A DNA stretch of 64,000 nucleotides from a bacterium (GCA_905221455.1 CAJNDF010000008.1:58884-122883); one strand, 5' to 3'. Positions 55,472-64,000 are shown, counted from the stretch's first letter. A program made the numbers and translations. The notes: generated by a model not told the origin, from the sequence alone.

Positions 55472-57779
55472 TCAGAAAGAAGTAGTTAAAGGAAAAAAAG
55501 AGGAAGTGTTACCATCAACGGCGAATACTCTTTCCTATCAAGCCCTGTATCAAAATGGTCTGATGCAGGTGAAAGAAGATTATTTCTCACAAAGCTATTT
55601 ACTTGGTGATGTCAATTACCAGACCGTTGGTTTAGAAGATAAGGGGGCAATCATTGAGAAGTATTCTGATTTGATTAACTCCCTAGACGACCAAACCAAC
55701 TTCCAATTGACTATTTTTAATAAAAGATTGAATTTAGAAAAATTCAGACAAAGTGTTTTATATGAGGAAAAAGAAGATGGGTATGATAGCTATCGTAAAG
55801 AATTGAATCGGATGATGAATCAGAATTTAGATAGTGGTGAAAATAACTTTTCGGCTGTTAAACTGATTAGCTTTGGTAGAAAGGATTCTAATCCCAAACA
55901 AGCCTATCGTTCCTTGTCCCAAATTGGAGAATATTTTAAGAGTGGTTTCTCAGAAATTGATGCACGATTTGAATCCTTGGCTGGAGAAGAGCGTGTCAAC
56001 TTGTTGGCCGATATGCTTAGAGGAGAACACCATCTTCCTTTTTCTTACCGTGATTTAACGAGATCTGGTCAGACAACTCGTCACTTCATAGCACCTAATC
56101 TCTTGGATTTTAAAAACAAGAATTACCTACAAATCAATGACCGCTTATTGCAGATTGTCTATGTCAGAGACTACGGTATGGAATTAGGAGATCAGTTTAT
56201 CAGAGACCTCATGCAAGGAGATTTGGAATTGATTGTAAGCCTTCATGCTCAAAGTTCGACCAAGGCGGATGCCATGAAGAAACTACGAACAAAGAAGACC
56301 TTGATGGAATCCCAAAAGATTGGGGAACAACAAAAACTAGCTCGTACAGGTATCTATTTGGAAAAAGTAGGTCATGTATTAGAAAGCAATATCGATGAAG
56401 CTGAGGAACTCTTAAAAACCATGACAGAGACAGGAGATAAACTATTTCAAACAGTCTTCTTGATTGGTGTTTTTGGTCAGGATGAAGAAGAACTTAAACA
56501 AGCTCTAGACACGATTCAACAAGTGGCCGGCTCAAATGACCTAATGATTGATAAACTTCCATATATGCAAGAAGCAGCCTTTAATAGTTTGCTGCCATTT
56601 GGTTGTGATTTTTTAGAGGGAGTATCACGGAGTTTATTAACGTCCAATGTAGCAGTGAACTCACCTTGGACTTCAGTAGATTTACAAGACCGTAGTGGGA
56701 AATATTATGGTATCAATCAAATCTCAAGCAATATTATTACTATTGATCGCAGCCTATTAAATACACCGTCTGGTCTGATTTTAGGAACATCAGGAGCTGG
56801 GAAAGGGATGGCAACCAAGCATGAAATTATCACGACCAAAATCAAGGAATCTGGTGAAAATACTGAAATTATCATCGTGGATCCAGAAGCAGAATACAGT
56901 GTCATTGGACGGGCTTTTGGTGGAGAAATGATTGATATTGCGCCCGATTCCCAAACTTATCTCAATGTCCTTGACTTGTCTGAAGAAAATATGGATGAAG
57001 ATCCTGTAAAGGTAAAATCAGAATTTCTTTTATCCTTTATCGGCAAGTTATTGGATAGAAAAATGGATGGAAGAGAAAAATCGATTATCGACCGAGTCAC
57101 CAGACTCACCTATCAGTCATTTAAAGAGCCTTCTTTGGAAGAATGGGTTTTTGTCTTGAGTCAACAACCAGAAGAAGAAGCGCAGAATTTGGCACTTGAT
57201 ATGGAACTGTATGTCGAGGGTTCTCTTGATATTTTTTCTCATAAGACCAATATTCAGACAGGATCTAATTTCTTAATCTATAATGTTAAAAAGTTAGGAG
57301 ATGAGCTGAAACAAATCGCTCTCATGGTAGTGTTTGATCAGATATGGAATCGTGTCGTTCGGAACCAAAAATTAGGGAAGAAGACCTGGATTTATTTTGA
57401 TGAAATGCAGCTTCTCTTATTAGATAAATATGCCAGTGATTTCTTCTTTAAATTGTGGAGTCGTGTCAGAAAATATGGAGCCAGTCCGACTGGGATAACC
57501 CAAAATGTCGAAACCTTATTGTTAGATCCAAATGGTAGACGGATTATTGCAAATAGTGAATTTATGATTCTCCTCAAGCAAGCAAAAAATGATAGAGAAG
57601 AACTGGTTCAACTCTTAGGCTTGTCAAAAGAACTTGAAAAATACCTAGTCAATCCAGAAAAAGGGGCTGGACTGATAAAAGCTGGTTCCGTTGTCGTTCC
57701 CTTTAAAAATAAGATTCCTCAAGGTACTCAATTGTTTGATATTATGAGTACGGATCCTGATAAAATGGCTTCTAACTAA
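55422..57779 (+). CDS. virB4: VirB4/TraE-type T4SS ATPase
   Basis: 785 aa. N-terminal TraC/VirB4 domain, then Walker A GTSGAGKG near residues 455-462 where the residue after Lys is Gly rather than Ser/Thr, EIIIVDPEAEYSVIGRAFGG, Walker B WIYFDEMQLLL near 660, and GITQNVETLL. The Gly variant appears in related ICE VirB4 proteins by my memory, but I cannot verify it. AAAGGATCT precedes the ATG. Confidence 0.92.
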   Translation: MKRKSNTLKKQKTSMTNQKEVVKGKKEEVLPSTANTLSYQALYQNGLMQVKEDYFSQSYLLGDVNYQTVGLEDKGAIIEKYSDLINSLDDQTNFQLTIFNKRLNLEKFRQSVLYEEKEDGYDSYRKELNRMMNQNLDSGENNFSAVKLISFGRKDSNPKQAYRSLSQIGEYFKSGFSEIDARFESLAGEERVNLLADMLRGEHHLPFSYRDLTRSGQTTRHFIAPNLLDFKNKNYLQINDRLLQIVYVRDYGMELGDQFIRDLMQGDLELIVSLHAQSSTKADAMKKLRTKKTLMESQKIGEQQKLARTGIYLEKVGHVLESNIDEAEELLKTMTETGDKLFQTVFLIGVFGQDEEELKQALDTIQQVAGSNDLMIDKLPYMQEAAFNSLLPFGCDFLEGVSRSLLTSNVAVNSPWTSVDLQDRSGKYYGINQISSNIITIDRSLLNTPSGLILGTSGAGKGMATKHEIITTKIKESGENTEIIIVDPEAEYSVIGRAFGGEMIDIAPDSQTYLNVLDLSEENMDEDPVKVKSEFLLSFIGKLLDRKMDGREKSIIDRVTRLTYQSFKEPSLEEWVFVLSQQPEEEAQNLALDMELYVEGSLDIFSHKTNIQTGSNFLIYNVKKLGDELKQIALMVVFDQIWNRVVRNQKLGKKTWIYFDEMQLLLLDKYASDFFFKLWSRVRKYGASPTGITQNVETLLLDPNGRRIIANSEFMILLKQAKNDREELVQLLGLSKELEKYLVNPEKGAGLIKAGSVVVPFKNKIPQGTQLFDIMSTDPDKMASN

Positions 57780-57790
57780 GGGGAAGTATA

Positions 57791-60604
57791 ATGAAGGATA
57801 AGAGAGAAATCATACGTGCCCGAAAGGCATTTAGAAGAAGTCTAAAAGATGAGAAGAAATTCTTGAAACAAGGAAAGAAGGAGGTAAAGAAACAGAAAAA
57901 AGATTCCGCTGTACTGGATGAAAAAGCATGGAAAAAAGAGATAAAGCAAAAGCTAGAGGGGATGAGAGAAGCTTCAAAGGCTAGAGTAAAACAAGCAAAT
58001 GAAGACTACAATCACATCCTTCAAAATAGTCCTCCATCTCTTTTGAATCGGAAAGAATTAAGAGATAGACGATTGCCTCATGCTAGGAAACGATTGAAAA
58101 TAGCCAAGAAACAATTTAAGGAAGCTAAGGTTGAAGCAAAAGAAGAAAGAAAAGAGCGTCGTAAAGAAAGAAAAACCAATCAAAAATTTCTCTATGGTCA
58201 GGAACTGAAACATAAATCTAATTTTTTCTTTCAAGGGAAGAGTTTAGAAGAATTAAAAGCTAAGAAAGAAGTCAAGGCCGCAAAAGAGAATCTAAAATCT
58301 ACTAAACAAGCCTATAAGTCCAAAAAAGTCAGTAGGAAAGCCAAAACTTTTCTTTATGTCCTTGGACGTGAAGGAGGAGAGTTAGCTTCAGAAAATGAAG
58401 ATTTAGAAGGATATCGCACACTTCAAGAGACCATTAGAAAAGGAAAACGCTACAGTCGGCTTTCTTATAACATTGGGAAAGCTAGTGTCAAAACAGGACA
58501 AGCAACAGGTCGTTTTACCAAGAAAAGACTGACCAACACAAAAGAGCGATACCATCATTTTAAGGATGGAAAAGGATGGAAACTAGCGAAAGATAATCCA
58601 AGCTCCTTTAAAAATCGGTTTCGAAAATTAAAGAAACAAGGTCTTACAAGTGTCCGAAATATCTATCAAAAACTAAAAGCAGCCTTTTCCTTCTTTACAT
58701 TTGCGGCTGGAAATCCTGCAACATGGATAGTTGGAGGATTAGTCTTTCTTCTCTTACTTATGATGAGCTTCTTTTTAGGATTTTCATCTGCTAGTTTGAT
58801 TCAACAAGATGAATTTGAATTAACAAAAGCTTATACCCACCTAACTTGGGAAGATGCAGAACATACTCGCACAAATGACAAAGGAATTACTTATTACACA
58901 AAAGTTGATGATGTGATGGGGTATATGAACTTTAAATTCCATGACTATGAGTTACACAAACCAGTTCACTTATTTAGTTCCGAAACTTACAAGGATTATC
59001 TGTCTACTTTATGGCATGATTTAAACGATGGGGATGATTTGAAATCCATGCAAGACCTTTATGAAACTCCTAAGTATAAACTCTCGAAAGACGATCAAGA
59101 GGAAATGAAGGAACTAAAAGAAGAAGGTGTCTATGCTTCCATGCAGGAATTGGATAATCCATTTGAGGGGAAAAGCAACGAAGATAGTTTAACCATGACT
59201 TATCGTTACGGATATTATGATTTAGATGGGAAACCTACTCTTCAGGAGTACATTCTACTAGAAGCAAAGGCTCACCAAACGATTGTCGCGCCAATGGATG
59301 GAGTTGTATCTCTAGACGGTGACAATGTTATTCTCACTAACGGAAAAGGAGAGAATGAGAGTCGTTTAACCTTATATTCCATCCATAATGGCCGTGCGAT
59401 TGAGGGAACAAGAGTCCTAACAGGTGATATTATCGGTGAAACACCAGATGATACAGGTTTGAAAGTTTCCTATCAAAAGTATAAGAACAAGAAAGAAAAA
59501 TTAGTGTATGTCAATCCGCAATTTTATTTTCCAAAAGTCATTCAACTTCAGACAACTATCTTACCTGCCATTGGTCAGTTTGGTGGGGATGAGTTTGAAC
59601 GAGCAAAACATATTTATGAGTTTTTGAAATCTCAAGGGGCAAGTCCCCAAGCCATTGCGGCTATTTTAGGAAATTGGTCGGTAGAGTCTTCTATCAATCC
59701 TAAACGAGCTGAAGGAGATTATTTATCTCCTCCAGTTGGCGCTACCGATTCCTCATGGGATGATGAAAGCTGGTTAGCGATTGGAGGTCCAGCCATTTAT
59801 AGTGGTGCTTATCCTAATATTCTTCATAGAGGTTTGGGGTTAGGGCAATGGACGGATACTGCAGATGGTTCAACACGTCATACAGCTTTATTGAATTATG
59901 CACACGCCAAAAATAAGAAATGGTATGATTTAGACCTACAACTTGATTTTATGCTTCATGGGGATAGTCCTTACTATCAAAGTTGGTTAAAGGATTTCTT
60001 TAAAAATACGGGCAGTGCAGCCAATCTCGCCCAACTCTTCCTTACCTATTGGGAGGGAAATTCTGGTGACAAACTACTGGAAAGACAAACCAGAGCAACG
60101 GAATGGTATTACCAAATTGAAAAAGGATTTAGCCAAACAAACGGAGGACAAGCAAAGAGTGACCCACAATCCCTTGAAGGGGTTCGTGGAGACTTGTATG
60201 ATCATTCTGTTCCTGGTGGTGGAGATGGTATGGCCTATGCCTATGGACAATGTACATGGGGTGTTGCGGCTCGTATGAATCAATTAGGCTTAAAATTAAA
60301 AGGAAGTAATGGAGAAAAGATTTCAATCATTAATACCATGGGAAATGGTCAGGATTGGGTTTCGACAGCTTCAAGTCTTGGAGGGGAAACTGGCTCTATA
60401 CCAAGAGCAGGTGCTATTGTTTCTTTTGTGGGAGGTACACATGGCACACCAGCCATCTACGGTCATGTGGCTTTTGTCGAGAAAGTATATGATGATGGTT
60501 CTTTCCTTGTGTCTGAGACAAACTATGGTGGCAATCCTAACTATACCTTTAGAAAAATCTCGCAAGCAGATAGCGCCATTAGTTTTGCTTATACGGTGAA
60601 ATAA
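57791..60604 (+). CDS. VirB1-like wall hydrolase: LytM-like, lysozyme and CHAP domains
   Basis: 937 aa. A Lys/Arg-rich coiled coil (1-270) faces the cytoplasm, one membrane helix (about 308-335), then outside the cell: a degenerate LytM/M23 domain (VAPMDGVVSLDGDNVIL... TGDIIGETPDDTGLK, without metal His) at about 480-580, a phage-tail-type lysozyme domain (IYEFLKSQGASPQAIAAILGNWSVESSINP, with Glu in VES) at about 590-780, and a CHAP amidase (YGQCTWGVAARMN Cys; YGHVAFVEKV His) at about 815-937. It opens the peptidoglycan for the T4SS. GGGGAAG upstream. Confidence 0.9.
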   Translation: MKDKREIIRARKAFRRSLKDEKKFLKQGKKEVKKQKKDSAVLDEKAWKKEIKQKLEGMREASKARVKQANEDYNHILQNSPPSLLNRKELRDRRLPHARKRLKIAKKQFKEAKVEAKEERKERRKERKTNQKFLYGQELKHKSNFFFQGKSLEELKAKKEVKAAKENLKSTKQAYKSKKVSRKAKTFLYVLGREGGELASENEDLEGYRTLQETIRKGKRYSRLSYNIGKASVKTGQATGRFTKKRLTNTKERYHHFKDGKGWKLAKDNPSSFKNRFRKLKKQGLTSVRNIYQKLKAAFSFFTFAAGNPATWIVGGLVFLLLLMMSFFLGFSSASLIQQDEFELTKAYTHLTWEDAEHTRTNDKGITYYTKVDDVMGYMNFKFHDYELHKPVHLFSSETYKDYLSTLWHDLNDGDDLKSMQDLYETPKYKLSKDDQEEMKELKEEGVYASMQELDNPFEGKSNEDSLTMTYRYGYYDLDGKPTLQEYILLEAKAHQTIVAPMDGVVSLDGDNVILTNGKGENESRLTLYSIHNGRAIEGTRVLTGDIIGETPDDTGLKVSYQKYKNKKEKLVYVNPQFYFPKVIQLQTTILPAIGQFGGDEFERAKHIYEFLKSQGASPQAIAAILGNWSVESSINPKRAEGDYLSPPVGATDSSWDDESWLAIGGPAIYSGAYPNILHRGLGLGQWTDTADGSTRHTALLNYAHAKNKKWYDLDLQLDFMLHGDSPYYQSWLKDFFKNTGSAANLAQLFLTYWEGNSGDKLLERQTRATEWYYQIEKGFSQTNGGQAKSDPQSLEGVRGDLYDHSVPGGGDGMAYAYGQCTWGVAARMNQLGLKLKGSNGEKISIINTMGNGQDWVSTASSLGGETGSIPRAGAIVSFVGGTHGTPAIYGHVAFVEKVYDDGSFLVSETNYGGNPNYTFRKISQADSAISFAYTVK

Positions 60605-60648
60605 AAGAATCATGTCATCAGTTTAGGTGACATGATTCTTATTTTTTA
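60605..60648. terminator. Bidirectional terminator at the end of the T4SS operon
   Basis: AAGAATCATGTCA / TGACATGATTCTT stem flanked by A and T tracts. Confidence 0.8.
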
Positions 60649-61247
60649 TAGAGTGACATATTTAATGCCATAGGCTGATAACTTACTTGATGATCATCTT
60701 TAATCAATTGACTGTAAGCAACAAATCCGAACTGTTCATAAAATTGAATGACTTTAGGATGATTGATACTATCTAAAAATACCATCTGAGTTCCTACAAT
60801 TGCTCGAAATTCTTCAATTTTTTGAATTACAATTTCAAATAACTCTTGTCCTGATAGTTTATTTAGCTTTGTGTTTTTGCCGAATTGACCGATAAGTAAC
60901 ACAGGGAGATAATCAATATTTTTGGGACTTTTCCCTTTTAGGACGAGTTTCTTTTTTAAGGATTTCTCTAAATCAGAAATATCAACAACTTTGAGAGATA
61001 AACTAAAGAATCCTATGATGTTATTTGTTTCAGTTTCTTCAACGATAAAATTACGAGAACGATGTTGTTTTTCAAAATTGGGAGCTTTATCAGATAGATA
61101 AGTCAACATCTCTTCATTACCGTTGAAATCAACATTTTCTAAAATGATAGTTTTAAATAGCTCCTGAACTTGTTTCTCAGTTTTATCAGGAGCTAGCACT
61201 TGAATATTTTCAAGATATTGCTTAAGTGGTGTTACTTGAATTGTCAT
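60639..61247 (-). CDS. GNAT-family acetyltransferase, probable toxin
   Basis: 202 aa from ATG 61247. FIVEETETNNIIGFFSLSLKV, LLIGQFGKNTKLNKLSGQELFEIVIQKI and FLDSINHPKVIQFYEQFGF are the acetyl-CoA-binding and C-terminal GNAT motifs, with the canonical RGxGxG partly degenerate (QFGKNTKL). A small gene lies directly upstream (1-bp gap), the arrangement of GNAT toxin-antitoxin pairs that acetylate aminoacyl-tRNA. Encoded opposite to the T4SS genes on the ICE. Confidence 0.78.
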   Translation of the reverse strand: MTIQVTPLKQYLENIQVLAPDKTEKQVQELFKTIILENVDFNGNEEMLTYLSDKAPNFEKQHRSRNFIVEETETNNIIGFFSLSLKVVDISDLEKSLKKKLVLKGKSPKNIDYLPVLLIGQFGKNTKLNKLSGQELFEIVIQKIEEFRAIVGTQMVFLDSINHPKVIQFYEQFGFVAYSQLIKDDHQVSYQPMALNMSLYKK

Positions 61248-61248
61248 C

Positions 61249-61413
61249 TTACAGATACTTTGAAATGAGTTTATTTTTCGTTGGAGCGGTAGCGTCCTGT
61301 GATTCAATAGATTTCAAGACTGCTTGTAGCTTTTTAGATGGTTTATGATTAAGAATTTTTAGAGCATCTTCGTTTGTTAGTTTTATATCACGTGTTAAAC
61401 TGATTGTAGCCAT
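61249..61413 (-). CDS. Small antitoxin-like partner of the GNAT gene, 54 aa
   Basis: 54 aa from ATG 61413 with AGGAGGT upstream. MATISLTRDIKLTNEDALKIL at the start resembles a ribbon-helix or MazE-type N-terminus; the C-terminal half is basic (KLQAVLKSIESQ... KNKLISKYL). The stop and the GNAT start are next to each other. The palindrome over its promoter suggests self-repression. Missed by length filters. Confidence 0.7.
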   Translation of the reverse strand: MATISLTRDIKLTNEDALKILNHKPSKKLQAVLKSIESQDATAPTKNKLISKYL

Positions 61414-61443
61414 TTGTTCTACCTCCTGTTTCTACTTAAATTC

Positions 61444-61472
61444 ATTATAGCTTATTTTGAACAAAAGTTCAA
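61444..61472 (-). promoter_or_regulatory. Promoter and palindromic operator of the GNAT pair
   Basis: On the minus strand TTGAAC (-35), 17-bp spacer, TATAAT (-10, plus 61444-61449). The -35 box is one arm of a perfect palindrome TTGAAC-TTTT-GTTCAA (61457-61472), a good autorepression site. Confidence 0.7.
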
Positions 61473-61591
61473 TCTAAAGATAGTGTATGTTTTCTATAGT
61501 GTATAAATCCAAAATAAGTTTTTCTCTTGTATTTGTAGCTCATATTAGTTAGAATAATGGTGTAAATGAGTGGTCGGCTCATGGTCAATCT

Positions 61592-61699
61592 GATAGTAAT
61601 CTTGGACATAAGGGCCAAGCGGTGGCGGACACCAGAACGAAATCCGATAGCAATCTTGGACGTCAGGGCCAAGCGGTGGCAGACACCAGAATAAACCGA
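61592..61699. repeat. Two tandem 54-bp repeats
   Basis: GATAGTAATCTTGGAC... and GATAGCAATCTTGGAC... at 61592-61645 and 61646-61699. Each unit holds CTTGG/CCAAG and GGTG/CACC inverted repeats. Sequence is GC-rich for this DNA. It lies between the GNAT pair and the bacteriocin genes; function unknown. Confidence 0.8.
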
Positions 61700-61707
61700 C
61701 TGACTAG

Positions 61708-61745
61708 GTGGCTTACAGGTTCTGTAAGTCACTATTCTTTTTATT
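61708..61745 (+). terminator. Hairpin after the 54-bp repeats
   Basis: GTGGCTTACAG / CTGTAAGTCAC stem then TATTCTTTTTATT; possible terminator. Confidence 0.5.
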
Positions 61746-61793
61746 GTTACAATAGTTTATTTGAAAAAAATTTTCTGATTTACTTAAAATTAA

Positions 61794-61822
61794 TTGACAT
61801 ATAATGGTTAAAATGTTATTAT
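61794..61822 (+). promoter_or_regulatory. Promoter of the bacteriocin operon
   Basis: TTGACA (61794-61799), 17-bp spacer, TATTAT (61817-61822). Confidence 0.75.
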
Positions 61823-61918
61823 TGTTCTATAAAGAAATCGGTTTCAAAAAAAGAGAGAGGAGGATTTATTTTGTTGCATTGTCGCTCAGGGTGTGCTTTT
61901 TTTGAAAGGAAAAATAAA

Positions 61919-62218
61919 ATGAAAACGAAAAAACATAGATTACTTGCTCTAGCTCTTATTTCAAGCTTTACATTATTGGGAGCTGCATCAGCCGCTGTAC
62001 AATATCCAGATGGAGGAGTATGGACATATGGAGAAGGTTCAGGTGGTGGTTGGGCTTTTTCAAATTACTATCATGGTCAAAAATATCATTATTCTTCTCT
62101 TGTAAGTAAATGGGATAGCCATTCAGATAAAGGAGAAGCACCTGCAGGGAAAACTTCAGAGGCTTGGATTTGGACTAAATTTGGGGAACAAGTATCATTT
62201 TACTATGACTATGACTAA
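61919..62218 (+). CDS. Lactococcin 972-family bacteriocin
   Basis: 99 aa. Signal peptide MKTKKHRLLALALISSFTLLG with cleavage near ASA-A (about 26), then the mature Lcn972 pattern: VQYPDGGVWTYGEGSGGGWAFSNYYH, a Ser/His/Lys stretch and the aromatic end FYYDYD. The mature peptide is about 73 aa without cysteines. Lcn972 blocks septum formation by binding lipid II. ATG 61919 is chosen for the signal peptide, but an in-frame TTG at 61871 has an even better AGGAGG. The next gene is the usual DUF1430 partner. Confidence 0.9.
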   Translation: MKTKKHRLLALALISSFTLLGAASAAVQYPDGGVWTYGEGSGGGWAFSNYYHGQKYHYSSLVSKWDSHSDKGEAPAGKTSEAWIWTKFGEQVSFYYDYD

Positions 62219-62236
62219 TATTTAGTTTTCTTAGAT

Positions 62237-62275
62237 AATTCCCTTTGTAAGAAATTACAAGGGGAATTTTGTTTA
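62237..62275 (+). terminator. Attenuating hairpin between bacteriocin and membrane protein
   Basis: AATTCCCTTTGTAA / TTACAAGGGGAATT stem followed by TTGTTT, favouring the bacteriocin transcript over the downstream genes. Confidence 0.7.
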
Positions 62276-62288
62276 CAAGGAGTCTACT

Positions 62289-64000
62289 ATGAAGAAACTA
62301 TTCATATTATTATCAACTTTTTTTCTCAGCTTCTTCCTTGCTTGGATTATTGTCTTACGTGCTCCACAATATTTATATGCAAGCTATGATTCCGTCTCTT
62401 TACTTCGTGTCAAAAAAGATACTCAGGAACCGACGCGTGAGGTATTTGAACAGGAATTGGAGAAGTTTGCAAACTCAGAACAGAGTTTAATAGCTAGAAG
62501 AATCGTAGAGCCGAGTAAGGATGGAACGACTCACTTTGCTTATGCAACTTATGGTCAGGGAACTTTACCAAAAGAATTCCAAGAAGCTAGTCAAGAAAGT
62601 CGTGAACGTAGTGATCCGCTAAATAGTTATCTCCTTTTATCAGGCTCCTTGACGAAAGAAAAGCTAGCCGATAAATTAGGAGATTTGGGTTATAAAGCAA
62701 TTGCTGACCGAAAGACACCGCCCTATTCTCTTGCTTTTCGAATGTTATTAAATCCACTTATCTTAATTAGTTTAGCAATATTTGGCTTATCTTTCTTTGC
62801 TCTAGTGATTATTACTCGGATTAAGGAAATGAGAGCAGCAGGTATAAAACTCTTTTCTGGTCAGACTCTCTTATCCATCATGGGGCATTCTTTATCGACT
62901 GATATCAAGTGGATCCTTCTATCAGCCCTCCTTTCCTTCCTAGGTGGAGGAGTCGTTCTTTTTAGTCAAGGTTTGTTTTATCCTATCTTGTTAGCCACCT
63001 ATGGTTTTGGGATTAGTTTCTATCTTTTGTTTTTATTGGGTATTTCAATTTTACTAATGCTCCTTTATCTAATGAGTTTGAGTTACAAAGCATTAGTTCC
63101 TGTTATTAAAGGGAGATTACCCCTTAAACGCTTGATGATTTTAACCTTATTGTGTCAGTTAGTAGCTGTTTTTACAGTGGGCTACGCTGTTAAGACAGGC
63201 TTGACGTCTTACCAACGATTGAAAGAACTTGAAATTTCAAAACAAGCGTGGAAGGACAGAGCAGACTATTATCAAATTTCTTTTGGCTTAGGTGATAGAG
63301 GAAAAGATACAGAAAATCAGAGCAAGTGGTATGCCTTTGCCAAGGAAGCAGTTGAAAAAGAACAGGCTCTATTTGTAAAAGATAATCTCATTCATTTTGC
63401 AAATCCTCAAGGAAAAAATAAAAACGGAGAGACACTGGATACCTATAGTCCAGATGCTAATGTTCTTTATGTCAGCCCAAGTTATTTGGACAAGGAAAAT
63501 GTTACTGTAAATGATGATACTAGACAGAAACTAGCTCATCTTCAAAAAGGGGAGTTTGGACTCTTATTACCAGAATCTCTTCGTTCACAGGAAGCAGAAC
63601 TTAAGAAAGCTTTTGAAGAAAGATTGAGTTATTATGGAAAATCTGGTGAGGAGGCAAGTGCTCCTTTAGAGTATGAAATGAGAGCGATTGTTAGCTATCT
63701 TCCAACTGGAGAAAAGCGATTTATTTATAATAACGGTGAAAGCCCAGTATCCATCCAGTACTTAACTGATCCGATTTTAGTTGTATTTACTCCAACATCT
63801 ACAGGTGATAGTATCATTTCCAAATCTATTTGGTCTATCAATGCTGGAAAACAACTCTTTATTAAAGGATATGAGAGTGGGCTAGAACTCTTGAAGAAAG
63901 CTGGAATTTATGAGCAAGTATCTTATCTTAAAGAAGGAAGAAGTGTTTATCTAACTCGTTATAATGAAGTTCAAACTGAAACAGCAACTTTAATCCTAGG
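62289..64000 (+). CDS. Bacteriocin-associated DUF1430 membrane protein, partial
   Basis: At least 570 codons, open to the window end. ATG with AAGGAG upstream. Begins MKKLFILLSTFFLSFFLAW (membrane helix), then an exported segment (about 25-155), several helices (about 160-320, with NPLILISLAIFGLSFFALVI and LLYLMSLSYKALVP), and a long exported region. This is the TIGR01654/DUF1430 protein always found after lactococcin 972-type genes; an ABC ATPase is expected beyond the window. Role: transport or immunity for the bacteriocin. Confidence 0.87.
   Translation, partial: MKKLFILLSTFFLSFFLAWIIVLRAPQYLYASYDSVSLLRVKKDTQEPTREVFEQELEKFANSEQSLIARRIVEPSKDGTTHFAYATYGQGTLPKEFQEASQESRERSDPLNSYLLLSGSLTKEKLADKLGDLGYKAIADRKTPPYSLAFRMLLNPLILISLAIFGLSFFALVIITRIKEMRAAGIKLFSGQTLLSIMGHSLSTDIKWILLSALLSFLGGGVVLFSQGLFYPILLATYGFGISFYLLFLLGISILLMLLYLMSLSYKALVPVIKGRLPLKRLMILTLLCQLVAVFTVGYAVKTGLTSYQRLKELEISKQAWKDRADYYQISFGLGDRGKDTENQSKWYAFAKEAVEKEQALFVKDNLIHFANPQGKNKNGETLDTYSPDANVLYVSPSYLDKENVTVNDDTRQKLAHLQKGEFGLLLPESLRSQEAELKKAFEERLSYYGKSGEEASAPLEYEMRAIVSYLPTGEKRFIYNNGESPVSIQYLTDPILVVFTPTSTGDSIISKSIWSINAGKQLFIKGYESGLELLKKAGIYEQVSYLKEGRSVYLTRYNEVQTETATLIL

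Noticed and set aside
61469..61804. Open frames on both strands over the 54-bp repeats
   Set aside because: The repeat length is a multiple of three, so frames stay open without selection; no ribosome sites.

Overview
The window is chromosomal DNA of a Mitis-group Streptococcus (S. pneumoniae, S. pseudopneumoniae or S. mitis). The evidence is two BOX elements (one A-C type, one with three 45-bp boxB units), AT-rich Firmicute coding style with strong AGGAGG sites and extended -10 promoters (TGnTATAAT), and recognisable streptococcal genes: pvaA-like lysozyme, rlmCD/rumA, tex, sprT, rexB-rexA. I cannot fix the species, because the gene order is not one I can match to a single reference.

Region 1 (1-34.5 kb) is mostly core chromosome: cell-surface lysozyme and DUF1002 protein; the rRNA uracil methyltransferase rumA, whose 3' end is followed by an unusual array of repeated rumA-like C-terminal ends and an AT-rich MFS cassette; hydrolases, a lipid kinase, a catabolite-repressed neopullulanase; a permease pair on the minus strand; an unassigned structured RNA with its own promoter and terminator; tex-sprT; a BceAB/VraDE-type ABC transporter behind a perfect BceR-type operator; a VIT1 transporter; a two-component system converging on a Bcr-type ABC transporter; a HAD phosphatase; and the rexBA double-strand-break repair operon.

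Region 2 (34.5-46.9 kb) is accessory DNA, visibly lower in GC. It holds a doubly broken RelB/RelE pair, gene fragments, an AbiD/AbiF-type HEPN abortive infection gene preceded by a short hairpin RNA-like locus, a PezA antitoxin without PezT, and then the most interesting locus: a TprA-like regulator with a Phr-like peptide gene, a RiPP precursor, an unknown 100-aa protein, a lanthipeptide synthetase made of only lyase and kinase domains (no cyclase), and an ABC exporter. An IS200/IS605-type insertion and an HTH-excisionase-integrase module with probable att region follow.

Region 3 (46.9-64 kb) is the left part of an integrative conjugative element: RepA_N replication initiator, C5 DNA methyltransferase, CPBP protease, a long structured leader, and type IV secretion genes in order (DUF3801/PcfB, VirD4 coupling protein, Maff2/VirB2-like, VirB6-like, PrgI, VirB4, and a three-domain wall hydrolase). 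Its cargo includes a GNAT toxin-antitoxin pair and a lactococcin 972-type bacteriocin with a DUF1430 membrane protein that runs off the end. No relaxase is in the window, so the element must continue beyond 64 kb if it is self-transmissible. No tRNA, rRNA or CRISPR array was seen.
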